A stretch of 64,000 bases of DNA, taken from Patiria pectinifera (Eukaryota > Echinodermata > Asteroidea > Valvatida > Asterinidae). The DNA lies in NCBI GenBank assembly GCA_029964075.1, contig CM057129.1, forward strand, positions 28,821,430 to 28,885,429, given 5' to 3'. The translations under genes and the position numbers were made by a program. A model generated the notes under the pieces. The model worked only from the letters and a program-made list of their open reading frames with translations. It searched no databases and was not told where the DNA came from. How positions within the stretch are numbered: position 1 is the first letter of the stretch; every line of letters starts with the position of its first letter. Of the stretch, positions 30,301 through 45,300 are shown one piece after another.

Positions 30301-33300
30301 TGAAAAATTTTGAAAGTTGAAAGCCGTTTTTCCCCAGGGTTGCAGTCGTCAACAATCGGAATAAAGTAGGTTTTTCCCGTTACAAAAAAACCCTGTAAAT
30401 ATAACGAGGAAACAAAAATCTATTGCAAAACAATTCAAGGGCATGTCGATTTCAATATCCATTTCAATATTTTTTCAATTACAAAAAATAGCATGTTTTT
30501 TTATCTGGATTTTCTGATCTCAAAATATTACCTTTGATTGTGTTCATTAAATTTTTGTTTGAAAAGAAATCCAGTGACTCCAGCATATTTTTCAAGAAAA
30601 GAAGAAAACTCAAGCAAGCTTACAAGCACAATTACGTATCATACACAACTATGCTAACATCTCTCATGATTTCTGTACAGTACGTTACTACTTGTCAAGT
30701 AAGACTAGGAGCAGTAAGGCCAAATAAATAAAAACATGTTTGGCATCCCCCCACCCGCTTCTTTTTTGGAGGCCGCCTCCTTTTTTCTTTTTTTTTAACC
30801 GAAAAAATGATAAATTTTAAACAATGACATCATTTTGGCCTCTTTGCCTGTTGCGTCTAGCCCATATAAAGCTGGTACTGGTATGTCATTTCCTGAGCCC
30901 AATGGCAGCCATTTAAAAAAGAACTGGCAGCCATCTTGAAAAATAGCCCAGTCGGGCGGCCATTTCGGAGGAAAAAATTTAAAAAGGGCCTCCCGCTTCC
31001 TTCTTTTCAAAAAGGCAGGATGCTAAACATGTTTTTTTTTATTTGGCCTAACCATTGATGTATGAAAACTTCAAATGAAGATGTGTTTTTGTATTGCAGA
31101 CATGAAGACTTAAAATCCATGCTTGATGGGAGCAAGGACAACCTGAAACTGGAGGCCATGAAGAGAATTATTGGGGTCAGTATTTCCCCTTTTTTTTGGG
31201 GGGGGGGTTATACATGTAGATCTTCAGTCACATAAACCCAACACAACTATTGAAACTGATACAATTTTATATTGTAGCAAAAGTACTATTTTCCACATGA
31301 AAAAGGAAAGAAATACACCTTATGAAATGGAAATGAACCTAGTGGTAAAGTTTGTGATTTCCGTTCATCATTGAATGTACTGTTTTATCATTTTTCAGAT
31401 GATTGCAAAGGGAAAGGATGCATCGGACCTCTTCGCTGCTGTTGTCAAGAACGTTGTCTCCAAGAATATAGAGGTAGTTATATTGATTTATGTACACACC
31501 CTTTCAATTCAGCAGCTTTGTTTGAGGTGTTTTGGGTTATTTTTTTATTCAGCCATAGTAAATGCACAAGAGGTTTACTCATGCGTATCCATGTGGAACC
31601 AAACACACAAACAAGAAATGACTCTATGGCTGCAGTGTAAGTTATTGACAGATTGGATGACCACAAACATTAATAACCCCTATGCCCTTTTTGCTTAGAA
31701 CCATCCTAAATCCTCCAAAATTTTGCTACTCCGCCTAAATTTTTCAAAATTGTCAGACAGTCCTGCCTCAAAATGCATTCATCGTCAATCCTCCAAAATC
31801 CTCCTCATTCCAAAATTTTGCACTCGTGTTTAAATGAAGGATAACCAACGCCAAATCCTTCAAAATCATCAGACAGTCCTGCCTCAAAATGCATTCATCC
31901 TCAATCCTCCAAAATCCTCTTGTGCTTCAATCACCATTCATCCTCAATCCTCCAAAATCCTCTTGTGCTTCAATCACCATTCATCCTCAATCCTCCAAAA
32001 TCCTCATGTGCTTCAATCACCATTCATCCTCAATCCTCCAGAATCCTCATTTGATTCAATCGCCATTCATCCTCAAACCTCTAGAATCCTCCAAAACCGC
32101 CAGGAGGATTTTGGAGGAGTGAGGTGGGTTAGGGTTAATAGCTGTATGACTCTCCCTCTCTAGCTGGCAATTTCAACAAGGCCAGTCCAGCAGTCCAAAT
32201 AAACCAAGTGACTGTTTGTAACAGTTGAGTGCTCCCTGCCTTCATAAAGCAGGATTGACTGGTTGTGATTGTTATGAAGCCTGATGTAGCTATGCTTTGA
32301 CTGTAGGAGATTGAGAAGCCAGCTGTGCCTACCAGTCAGCTGCTTTTGTCTGTTGATGGAATTTGACTGTCACAGTGCCTACAGAAAATATGATCTGACT
32401 GTTGGTGACTAGCCGGCATGGCAGGAGAACAGGATTGAATTTTTGACTGTCTGTGACTGATCAAACAAAAGGAGGGTTGGGTAGAATACCAGTACGTTAC
32501 CCTAGAGAATACCAGTAGAATACCAGTACGTTACCCAATTGAATTGATTGAATTGAATTGAAGAGGTTGTATGTTCAAATCCCAGTTCATCTCTTGTTTT
32601 TGTTTGTGTTATTATTATTGTATACAGGTCAAGAAGTTGGTGTATGTGTACCTGGTGCGCTATGCCGAGGAGCAGCAAGACTTGGCCCTGCTGTCCATCA
32701 GTACATTCCAAAAAGGACTGAAGGTAACATTGTCTATAAATTCCTTTCACACATTGCCCCTCAATGGTTACATAGAGGGAGTTATAAGATGGTACTCTTG
32801 GAAGTCACAGCCACCATATTCCTGGAGCTCACCCTGACTTTCAAGTGGCCCACAACCCATTTACACTTGAACAGGCAGGGCAGTTTTGGGCTGTACAGGG
32901 ACTAAAGAGTTTAATTGACAAATCCACTGTGCGATTACTGTGTTTGTGCATGGATAAAAAAGCATCTGGATTCAGCACACAGTTATCTTACAAATTTTGA
33001 CCATTTGACTGTTATTGGAGCATTTGTCAGTAGCACGGCCCCTTCCTGAGTGTCCCTCCTTACAGTCTATCAACATTTTTATTATGTGATAAAACAGAAT
33101 GATTCAAGAAATTAGAACAAACGTCCCCTATTTTTTTTAATTTTCAATTTTATTTCTGTTGACTTGCAATAACCAGATTTGTCTATATTACCTTTTATAT
33201 CATCATCATCATCATCATCTAGCGGTCGCAACCGAGATCTCGTTCACAACGCCACACCAGGTGTCTTTATCCCTCATTATGTACCTTTTATTACCATTTC

Positions 33301-36300
33301 TTATTACCATTTCTTGATGTCAGGATCCTAACCAGCTGATCCGAGCCTCAGCCCTACGGGTTCTGTCCAGCATCCGTGTGCCAATGATTGTACCCATCAT
33401 GATGCTGGCCATCAAGGAAAGTGTGAACGACATGTCACCATACGTGAGGAAGACTGCAGCCCATGCCATCCCTAAACTATACAGGTACAAATGAACAGAC
33501 TCAAACCGCTATTTAGATTATGAATGCATCCTGCAAGTTGGATGCTTTTGACATTATCTTTGGCATGAGGCATTACTGAGGACACTGTTATTTTATATTT
33601 ATTTTTTGTCACTTGCTGTATGCCATGGTAGTTGTCTGGTTTAATGCAATGAGTATTAGTACACATTAATGAACCTTGAAAGCTGTACTTATTCGCATGG
33701 TAAACAAAGGTGTTGAGAATTTGATATTGAATGCTACCAATGTGTTGAGGATTTGATATTGAATGCTACCCGACACTTTTCTGTTTTCAAGTCTGGATCC
33801 AGAACAGAAGGATCAACTGATTGAAGTGATTGAGAAGCTACTGGCTGACAAGACCACGGTGAGTCTTGCCTAGGGTGTCCTTTAAATCTAAGACTTACAA
33901 GAATAAATGTCTAGCAAATTGAATTGAAATTGAATGAGGATGGCACCATGTGACTTTCAATTAGCGATGCATGGTGAAAAGTTGGTAATCGTCACATAAA
34001 AGCATGTGTTGTGTTGTAGAGGTCGTCTTTGCAACAGTGCACTCTGTGCATGGATATTAAGAGAAGATACCTTGTCACCTTGTACAACTATTCTGCATGA
34101 AGGACACCGCACTTAAGATTTAAAGGTTTGCATGGTGGAGATAGCTGTCAGATAAAGGTTTACGGTAGCACCATGTGACAAATCTCTTCCGTGAGTTTGT
34201 GCAGTTTTGAAAAGAACCGAGGGAAACTCAACGTTTGTGTGTCGATGGGCAGAGTCTCTTGACGACAGGAAGAGTATACTGCCCGAAACGTTGAATTTCC
34301 CCCCCCCCCCCCCCGGTTATTTTCATAACCTCTCAAACTCATAAAACAGATTTGTCACATGGTACTAGCTTAAACCTTTTGCATCTCACTTGTTCGTTGA
34401 AACACGCTTGTTTACTGTTTTGTATAAGGAGTGGCTGGTAGACTAGTTCCTCTGTATTTGTTCTAATTTCAAATAATTATAAAACAAAAGGGAGGGATTA
34501 TCGCAGAATTTTGTCAACTATTGATCATCCTGCTAAAAATACGTGAGGCATTTTGGTAAAATGAGACAGAACTGGGCAGAGGTTGAAATGAGGGTTTGCG
34601 GGTATTAGGAAAGAGAATAAAATTCTCCTTACCTAACTGTTTGTTGCACTTCAATCGGACATTCCGTTGACAAGTTATGGCTGTTGAAAGCTTGCATTTA
34701 TCGACTTTTTGTGTGTGACTGTTTTGTAGTGGTGAAAATGAAAAACACTTTCATTCCATTATTTTTGTACTATTTCTTGAAAATATGTGTAATACACATA
34801 TGAATGATTACAAATATCAGTAAATCTGAAAATCTAAGAAAAAAAAATCCCCATTCAGTTTTTTTCATTTTTCTCCACCACGGCCTGTGCCCTGTTCATC
34901 TCCTTTTGCCAGCATGCCTAACGTATGATATATATATTAATATATCTCATGTTTTAAAAACATTTACAGCATGGTTTATTTAGGGCAAGGAGTGGTCTTT
35001 CGTTGGTGGATGATTTGGACTTTTGCCCTCTGCTTCGTGTCAGGAGGTAGTCCAATCAGCCAACAATTGGCGTGTGACGTCATGTACGTGAAACCCAAGT
35101 TTTCAATGTCAAAAGGTCGTATCTGGCTTAAAATAGCCCGGATGTACACGCAAAGTCAATGGACGTCGCGATACGTCAGATGCGACCTTGTTGCACGGAA
35201 CGTATTCACACGAGATAGGACTTTGTTGCAGAATCGAGTTACAACCTTGTTGCACTGACGCAATGACCTGAGGTCCAGTACATGGGCACCATTTCCCTTC
35301 AAACCATGTAGTCACATATAATAACTATTACTTGCTTCCCACAGCTTGTTGCTGGCAGCGTTGTGAATGCCTTTGAGGAGGTCTGTCCAGACCGCATTGA
35401 TCTGATCCATAAGAACTTCCGCAAGCTGTGCAATCTCTTGATTGACGTGGAGGAATGGGGCCAGATTGTCATTATCAACATGCTGACCAGATACTCAAGG
35501 ACACAGTTCCTGGATCCTAACAAGGCTGTAAGTTTCAAATACCTTCTGTGCATCTCATTGCAAGCCAGGCTAGGCTTCTCTTTGTGCATCATTGTTTAAT
35601 CTTAAAGCGAGGCTGCTGAAGCAACTCTCCACAACAAAGTGCATGCTGAGTGACAAGATATAATTGTTATAAGATGGAATTTTGCGTCGGGGTGATATAA
35701 ATCAAATTAGGTTTAAGATATAATTGTCTAACTTGTACTGAAGACTTGCATGCTTCAGTGAATAAGCGCTCAGTTGTGGGCATAAAATTATTCCAATCCA
35801 TGGCCTACAAGATAATGAAATGAATAATGGTTTAAAAGATTGATATTTGAACTTCGTCCAGTGGGACTTCATATGGAGGATTTGATGTTGAAGCGCATCT
35901 GGTCCAATGGTTACAGCGTTTGACTCATGTGTGATAGTAGGGGTTTGCAACTGAGGATCATGGTGTTTGTGCTCTTGGGCAAGACACTTTACTACAATTG
36001 CCTGTGTCCACCCAGGAATGTGTAAATGGGGACCTGAGCGGTGTCTCAAACTGTTGCAGAAATCTGATCTTGTGGCCACATCAAATGAGAAAAATGTGTG
36101 TTGTAATGTGCTATAAAACACCACTGTCTAATTCTCTGTAGAAAGCATGGGACTGATGTCAAATCACCTCGATCTTTCCAGTGGCTATCTCAAATCCTTG
36201 AAGTGTATAGCCTCCATTTAAAATGTGTACTGTTCTAACAAAATGACTTTCACTACATTTGCAGGATATGATTCAGGAGGAACAGGAGAAATCATTCTAC

Positions 36301-39300
36301 GGATCGGAGAGCGATAAGGATGATGATGAAGACGATGAGGAGAAAGAGAAAGAACCCGTCAAGAAACCCTATGTGATGGATGCGGATCACCGCCTCCTAC
36401 TCAGGAGTGTCAAGCCCCTCCTACAGAGTAGGAATTCAGCTGTGAGTCAAAATCTTATCGGGAAATGTTAATATTTGGGAAAGAAATAAGGATTTATAAA
36501 TGTATCGATAGTCGCGACATGGGACTGCCATTGAACTAAAGCTTGATGGTTGAGTGATCAAGAGGTCTAGAACAACTTATCTTGGTTCTTGGTTCTTGGT
36601 TGGTTTATTTCCTAAATACTCCTATCTCCTAAATAAACCAGAAACACCGGGGCAAACACCTTCTCTTAGCGACAAGTGTCACTGGGTTCTTTTACGTGCA
36701 TTACACAACACACGGGACCTACGGCTTTACGTCCCATCCGAAGGATGAAGCAATAATGGTTAAGTGCCTTGCTCAAGGGCACAAGTGTCCACCCGGCGGG
36801 CTCAAACCCACGCCAATGTTGCCTCTGAAACACCAGAGCATGAGTCTGGTGTTCTTAACAGCTAGGCCATGACACTCCACAATCTAAATCTAAAATCCAT
36901 TGTAGGCCTATTGGGGGATGAGGATAATATTCTTCAACCAAGACAATTTGTCAACCTTGCCAGTGACCGTAGTTGTTAGGAGAAATGTTCAGTCGCCTGC
37001 AGAGCAGCTGAATGATGATGATGAGAATATTAAGCAAGAGATTGTGGGTTTCCCAACCTAGTTTGTGAATGTTCCCTAGCAAGTACTGAGTATATTAGTG
37101 CCTTTGCAAATTAAGTCAGTTAAGGGGAAAACCTACTAGTGATAAAAAGGAAAGCAGAAATAAATGACTCAAATATTTAGATCAGGATATTAAAGTTTAA
37201 TTTATTTACAAAAAAGCATGGTTTCTATTTTTTACAGGTGGTGATGGCCGTGGCTCAGATGTATCATCATCTGGCCCCGAAAAATGAAGTGGGAATGATT
37301 GCAAAGCCACTGGTTAGACTGCTGAGAAGTCACAGGTACAGAAATTAAATAATAATAGCCAAAATATATTTAATATTGTCTCTTCAGTGCTCAGAATACT
37401 AAGAATGTTTACAACATTTGGTTAACTTGAAACTTTCATGGCATTTAGCCTGAAAAGTTGCTGGGCTTTGTCTTCTAAAACACATAAACTCCTGGATTTC
37501 CAAGGATCTTGGAGGGTTGAGATTGATAGAAGAATCCACATTCGTGTATATACATGCCCATTAGTGATGCTGTACCGCCCTAAACAACCAAGCCTGTTAC
37601 TCCCCATACTGCCCCAATCCACTGCAGCACTGTTTGATAGGTTCCTTGGAGACTAAATACCATGTAATACAATGAAACAGAAGTGCTTATGGTGAAACAG
37701 CAAACCATGTTTAGCAGCAGGCACTTTTCTGACTTGTTCACCGGTTGACTTTGTCCCACTGTTTTACTCCCCTTTGCCAGGGAGGTACAGTCGGTTGTTC
37801 TCAGCAACGTTGCTACCATGAGTGCCAAGCGTCGTGGCATGTTTGAGCCTTTCCTCAAGAGTTTCTTTGTCCGGTCTAGCGACCCGACCCACATTCGTCT
37901 CCTCAAGCTGGAGATTCTGACCAACATCGCCGGGGAGACGAGCATTGCCACCATCCTAAGGGAGTTGCAGGTACTGATTTATGGTTTCTATCATTTTTTT
38001 ACCAATACCTACGTTTTTCTCTTTTTGTTTCTTTAAATATTTCAAATTTCATAAAGTTCCCCATGTGCGGCTTTGATATTCCTATATGGACTGACTCCCT
38101 GAGTCTTTTTGTTCTCTATTGTTCTTTGTTCCCTGCGCCCAATAATCCCTTATATGTAAGTATAGTTTTCTCTAATGACCAATAAATGAAAAAGTTGATT
38201 TTTAATTGATACAAATTTTATCATCCATAAGATGAAATTTTATCATGGCTTATTACTATAGTAATAACTGCTTTAATGATCATTGGGATTAATGTTATCA
38301 GTGTGAAATTATGCTTTTCTTCTGAAAAACAACTGTGTTGTCACACCTTCATTTCCTTATAATTGGTACTAAGTTTCCTTGCAATAATAAAGTAGTTCAA
38401 TGGATGTATTTGCATATTGCAAGCCAGACATTTGCTTAGTTGGTGAATTTGTTCCATTCAAAGTCAAGACCATATCATAAGTGAAAAAATATGACACAAG
38501 GCGTCTGAAATCAACAATTCCTGAGAGAATTGTTACAAAAATTCAATGTTCACTGATGGCCAAAGTGCTACTGTATTTTCAGACAGGGAATTTGAGGTTG
38601 AAAACCACATTTCATGTTACCAGACCCATATTCATGATATTTACAACGTTCATGTATTTTCTTCCCACTCCCTTCCCCCTATTTTTCTCCCAGACCTATG
38701 TGACCAGTTCTGACAAGGACTTTGTAGCAGCTACTATCCAGGCCATAGGCAGGTGTGCCAGTAACATCTCAGAAGTGACTGATTCCTGTATGAATGGGCT
38801 CATGGGGTTGATGTCCAATAGAGACGGTAGGTCATTACAAGCATACTGACAAAGAATCTGTGCTCGGTCTGTTGAGGTGGCATTTTTATTGAACTCATTC
38901 ATAGCTCAAGACAGATGACAGGATTTACAAGCTTTGATTAATTCCATATAGCATATTGACATCCTTCATGCTATTCCTGAAAACATCAAATTTTAGTGAG
39001 AAAAGCTCAGCCCACATCCCTGTCAAGGAATCTGTAGAAGTCTGAGAGCTTTTTAGGTTAATTATAACATGAACACCGCAGGTAATGTTTTCTGGGAATT
39101 TACCTTAATCTGATAAAATCCACTGGTGTTTTTCAGGAAACCCATTGAACAAGCTTGTAATGGTATCCAAGCTTCAAGCCCATAAGTAATTGACCTATCG
39201 CTGCAGAATCGCGTTAGAATTGCATCAACTCAGCTCGTGAAATATTGTCCAATTACATGATATACAAATGGACGCGGCACACGCAAAATCTGAGACAAAC

Positions 39301-42300
39301 AAAACTTAGTGTACAAAAATTGCATTGGGTTGTCTAAGGGGCGTGGCTAACTCGGAAATGGCGATAGGTCAGTTGTGGTTAGGGTCTACCTTCCTCAATC
39401 CTGCAAAAACATTAAAAACCTGATCATGAAAGCTCTGGAAGGATTATGGTAAATCAATCAAATATTTATTGATAGACATACCCCTGCGCAGATTATGAGA
39501 TATTTTGAAGTTTGTAAGTAACTCTGTACTTGTTTTGCAGAGGCTGTTGTGGCAGAGAGTGTGGTCGTGATCAAGAAGCTACTGCAGATGAACCCCACGG
39601 AGCATAAGGAGATCATCCGTCATATGGCCAAACTAGCTGATGCCATCACGGTCAGTGCTGGTAGCATGGGAGTTAATTACACCTCATGAGTATTTATGAG
39701 CCAAATGCACAGTAATTTTCAACTATAGAGGTGCATAAATAAATGTCTCTGTCAAAAAACAGGTTCCCATGGCGAGAGCCAGCATCCTGTGGCTGATTGG
39801 GGAGTATTCAGACAGGGTGCCCAAGATTGCTCCTGATGTGCTGCGTAAGATGGCCAAGGATTTCACCAATGAGGAAGATATTGTCAAGCTTCAGATCCTG
39901 AACCTAGGAGCCAAGCTCTACTTGACCAACTCTAAACAGGTTAGCTATCCTGCCAGAAGATTTATCGAGGAATGTCCATAGAGCTGTATTATTTCTGTTT
40001 TGAATTTGTTGTCACATAAAGGTTTCTTAAAACACAAATTGAACACTTCTTAGTAAGGTTGCTCTCCCTGTTTTCTTCATCAAATTCTACAACACTCGAA
40101 AATCCAAAATAATGAAACTAAATTATTGTTTCAATATTGGGTTTTTGCTCTTCACCGAAGTATTATTTATTGTAATATGTAAACATTTTCAATTTCAAGC
40201 ATAATGTATGGCTTTTGGGCAGTTTTTTTAAAATTAATTGTTTTATTCTTTAGCAAAAGTTTTTGACAAAAATACTTTGTTCAGGCGGTGGGAGTAAGGA
40301 AACGGATTTTCCTGCACACTTCATGGTTGAAACAGAATTTTAATTTCCTGAAATGGGAAACAGGTCTAATCATGTCTTTTTCCTGCGACAAAAAAACCAA
40401 CTCATTGCCCCTCAATGTCAAATCTGTCACCCCCTAGACCAAGCTGTTGTTCCAGTACGTGCTGAACCTGGCCAAGTACGACCAGAACTACGACATCCGG
40501 GACAGGGCTCGCTTCCTGCGACAGCTCATCTTCCCCGGAGAGAAAGGTGGCGCCCTCAGCAAACACGCCAAGAAGATCTTCCTGGCCCCGAAGCCCGCGC
40601 CGGTCCTGGAGTCTGTCTTTAAGGGTGAGTCACGTCGTCATCGAGGTCATGCTGACCTGTTAAATAACAGCTTCCACTGGCAAAACTAGGTTCGGTAACA
40701 GGCAGTGCAACTGACTTAGTTGAAAATAACGAACGCTTGGACTTTATTGTGACATTCATCGTGTTGCGAAGACAAATCCCATACACGTTCTCATGGCGTG
40801 GTGTCAGGGTGAGTTTCCCAGTTGATAGATAGGCCCAAAATATAATGTGTGTTTCCAGTAACATTGTCGAAATAGGAAGGGCATATAGGTTATTAAGGAT
40901 AATTTTTTTTTAGGTAGGCAGTATACTAACAGTACAATAATTGTATGTGTACATAAGTGTTTGCTTATGTACTTGAAGTATTTTGATTTTACCATGCGTG
41001 TATGAAGGTACTTTGGTACTTCATACTTATTACAGCTTTTGTTTTGGGGCTTTTTTTTTATTAAAAAACTATGAAATCATAAAAATTGCTGACTCCACGA
41101 ATGACCAAACTTGTATGGTTGGCCAGTTTATCAGAAACACAGCTTTGGTTTTTCTCTTCACCTCATGCTGACTGCTTATTACGGCTTCCAATGTGTAGGT
41201 TATACTCAATGACCAATGAAGCCAGTGCAAACAACCGATTTTTCCCAAATAAAAATCTCTCATTTTTTCCTTGTAAAGTTTTTTTTTAAATTGTCTTTGA
41301 TTTAGACCGTGACCAGTTCCAGTTGGGTTCCCTGTCCCACATCATCAATGCCAGAGCATCAGGCTACATTGAGCTACCAGACTTCCCTGAGGCCATGCCA
41401 GACCCTACGGTTCGCAATGTGGAGGTAGGGAACTAGACTTCATACAGTTGTTGCCTGATGTGGTGTGGTTCATTGCATTTTGTACACCTGGATGGGTAAC
41501 TCACACGTGGGCGAAACCGAGAGTGATGTTAGTTATTTTGAAGGTGCTCATTCCCTTATTAACCTTAGGCCTTTTTGGCTAGGAACCATCCTCAATCCAT
41601 CAAACTCCTCCAATTGACATTATTTAAAAATTGGATTGAGCCTCAATGCTCCAAAATCATCCGTTATATCTTGAATTATCTTCAGTGGAGGGGTGACCAC
41701 TGCATCAGTCTTTCAAAAATACTCCAACAATCTCTGTAATATTTTGAGGAATTGCCGATGAAATCCAAAAGCAGCTTGGATGATATCTAGGTGTAATATT
41801 CCTAGCTAAGCATTAACAACATAAGGTGCAGCTTAAGACCTTGACACACTGCATCTTCCAAAATCAAGTGGCACAACAATGGAATACAAAGCCTCAATCC
41901 TCCAAAATCCTCTGAAACTGCCTGATTGATTTGGGAGGATTGAGGAGGGTTATTGGATCAGCTTGGCGTTCTTTGGAGGTGCGGCTGCTCAACCTTGTAG
42001 TTATTTCCAAGCAGTAAACGTAGGGCATTCTCTTTCAGTGAATATTGAAGTGTTTTTAAGGGTGTAGTGGAGCAAGTGTAAGAGAAGTAATTGACTAAAC
42101 TATATTTTGGCGACTCCAAATTTTTGGAGTTAATTTTGTTTCCTTCCTGTAGGCATGGTTCCATTCAGGATTTGTTTCCAAATTACCTAGATCCAAGAAT
42201 TGGGACAGACTTCCATAATATCACTATAATGCGTTTGAGCAACTCGTGAACACACATACACACATACACCCTTTCCTCTTTAAAGTAAAGCGGTGATGAA

Positions 42301-45300
42301 CTTAATACAAGGTCATTAAAAGATGTCATCTCCATCTTGATCATTTACTGCCTAACATTTGTTTTGAAGTTTCTAGAATCTATCGTTTGGGGAAGTAGAA
42401 TTGGCCCCCACAGGGAATCAATTCCTCCAAATAAGTGGAGTCATGATTCCAATTCTAAGTTGGAATATATTCTAATTGATTCTGATCGTGAGTATCCCAG
42501 TCTAGGCGTAACACAGACGCATAATACTTTGGCTCTTTGACTCCACACTTTGGTGATATCTATGATTTTTTTGTCCAATTTTCCAGGAGATTCACGCCTG
42601 GGCCAGCAACGATAAGTTGTCCTCCAAGAAGAAGCCAGTTCGTAAGTCCAAGTCCTTCTACTCCAGCAGCAGCTCAGAAGCTGAGGAACTCTCTGGCTCT
42701 GGTAAGTCAGTCACAAATACAAAAAGACGAAAATTCAGGTCATTTACATGTGATACATATTCATAAGCCAAGACTCTTCTCATTGGTCAATGTCCCAACA
42801 TGTCATGGGAAGTGAATGCAGCTTTCTCCTGAACGGTGCGACATGTGTGCTATTTAACCTCCATCCATTCTGCGGTAAGCACCTGGACTCCCGACTGTAC
42901 AATATTAGTGATGACAGATCAGGTTATCAGTGGAACCATACTAAAACCTGCAGAGTTCATTATATGTCATTATACACATTTCTATGAAATCTGACCAAAG
43001 ATTGTATCGAAACGTTTGTCAATTTTTTAGTCATGTGGAAATGAACCTCAGTACATGAGTAGTAAAACAAATACCAAAGTTTATATCGGAGAAGTAGCTT
43101 TATGTCAGGAGGTAGTCAGAATCAGCCGACACAGGGAGCAGTCATTTTTTTCACTACAGGAGTTGGTCCAAAGCTTCGGCTTTATCTCTGTCTCAAAAAT
43201 CAATTTTTTGAAGTGTCAAAAATATGGAAATATCGGATCTAATGTTTTTGAAGGTAGAACACAGACCCATACTAAGTCTGCAGTCGGACCTAAAAATGTC
43301 ATGAAGCTGAATTTGGAGACCGATGCAAGCCAACATTTGACTTGAACACTGTTTCTCACTGCAATTCGTACACGTTACCCGACAGATGCAAGCAGCGATG
43401 AGTCTGGTTCCGGCGATGGGTCTGGCAGCAGTACATCAGAGAGTGACAGTGACGGTACCTCCAGCTCCTCAGAGGAAGAGTCATCAAGCAGCAGTGAGTC
43501 ATCGAGTAGCGAGAGTGACTCATCGTCGGATGACTCCAGTGACAAGGAGAGCGACTCGGATAGCGATGTCCCAGCTAAACCAGTCAAGAAGGTACAACTG
43601 CCGACAAATATGTTTGATTCTTGTATTGTGTTATTTGGATTAACGTCATACCTTTTGACATGAAAACCAAATAACTTTTCATAATAAAGAAATATAGCAT
43701 GGTTTGAGGGTAAGTAGTTGATAATAACTCAAAATGAAATTGGAAGTTGACAAAATAGTTGATAGCATGGAAGAGCTATAGGAGTGAGTCGACAGCTTCC
43801 TGGCATTCACCATGCGATAGTTTGCGCATGCATTGTTGCCCCATGTGTGAACTGTATATGTACCGGAAAGCACTTGTCAGTTTTAAATTATTTATTCCTC
43901 CAGGCCACGCCCAGAGCCACACCCACCAAGACCAAAGGAAGCAAAAAAGATGCAGGAAAAGATGGCCAGTCTAATATGCAGCTTCTTAATTTCGATGACA
44001 GTAAGTATATTTCTAGTTTGCGGAGGTTTTTTTCAACCATCCATCAAATCAATCTCTTGGTGTTCGGAGCAGCAAATATTTCTTGAACATTTTAAAGAAC
44101 CCCCAAGTTAGTGTCTTGCCAGCAACTAGTACAACCAACCTTCTTTCTGTCTTGAGAGAGGGAAGCAATTGCAGTTGAGTGTCTTGTCCATGGACACACT
44201 CGGTGTTATTTCCAAACTGACTTTGAATTCTTAAACTAGAGACCCCAAAATGCGTAATTCTTTATCTTTGTGGCCATCAATGCCTAAGCTTTTGTGGGAG
44301 ATGAACAGACAAGTTTTTTTTCTGAAGAAAAATTGTCAGAAATTGTTTTGAGTGGCCATTTTGAAGGCACCCTAAACTTTCTTGATAAAATGTTAAGTTT
44401 TGGTAAGTTTTGAGAAGTGGAATTTGAATACATATCATTCAGTGTCCATTAATATTCTGATCACTTCAAAATTCTACTTGCTGTTATTTAGTGATTATTG
44501 TTTACATGTCATGGACCTATGTTATTTGTTTAGTTTGTCAAATTACTTTGATTTGCTACGTAGTTAGCGATGTTTAGTGCTGTAGATGTTAGAAATGCCA
44601 AGTGGTGATGGAAAAGATATGCCCAGTAATGCTGTTGAACTTTTGTTTCTCTTTTTTTTTCATGAAAAATCCTAGCTCATACCTTTAGTTCATGAAAGTT
44701 TTGGTACAAGTGTGCATTGCATTGGAATTGGGTTTCAATGTACATTCATGAATACCTGAGACAGTTTGCTGATTCCTATTGGTCGAGAGACCGTCATGTG
44801 GGTGGTTTTAAACTGCCGGTAAAACAGCGCTGCATTCTGCGCCACATCGCACAGTATGTGCCGCGCACGCACAATTTCCGTAAAAGGAGATTCTTGGCAC
44901 TACGTGCGCAAGGCAAAAACCATAGACATGGCCAGGGGGGTTTTACAAAACATGAAGTAAAGTTGTTGAAGAAAATCATTCAAAATTTGTGAATTTTTAC
45001 TTGTTGACCGAAAAAGTATTCATGAATTTTGGAAATAAATTTATAAAAATAAATAAATATAACCGTGTAGGGGCCTGGACATAGATAATGACTCTCGTCT
45101 TCGGCTCGGGCCATTATCCACGTCCAGGCCTCTAACCGGTTTGAAACACTTGTTTAAAACCGGTTTTAAATGTACTTGTTTAAAATCGGCCAAGCACATA
45201 TTTATTCCCTTGGCATATATGAACCAGGTAGAGACAAACCAGGGAGGCCATTACTTCTCCTTCTATCTACACATTGTATTGAAAATCAATCAAACAGAAG

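Larger units (their letters stand above)
27321..31099. other. AP3B intron 1
   Basis: 3.8 kb holding the foldback element, a tRNA-like repeat block, a nested inverted-repeat element and a Harbinger-like MITE, all listed separately. Interior 27680-28850 is very AT-rich with no gene. Confidence 0.7.
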
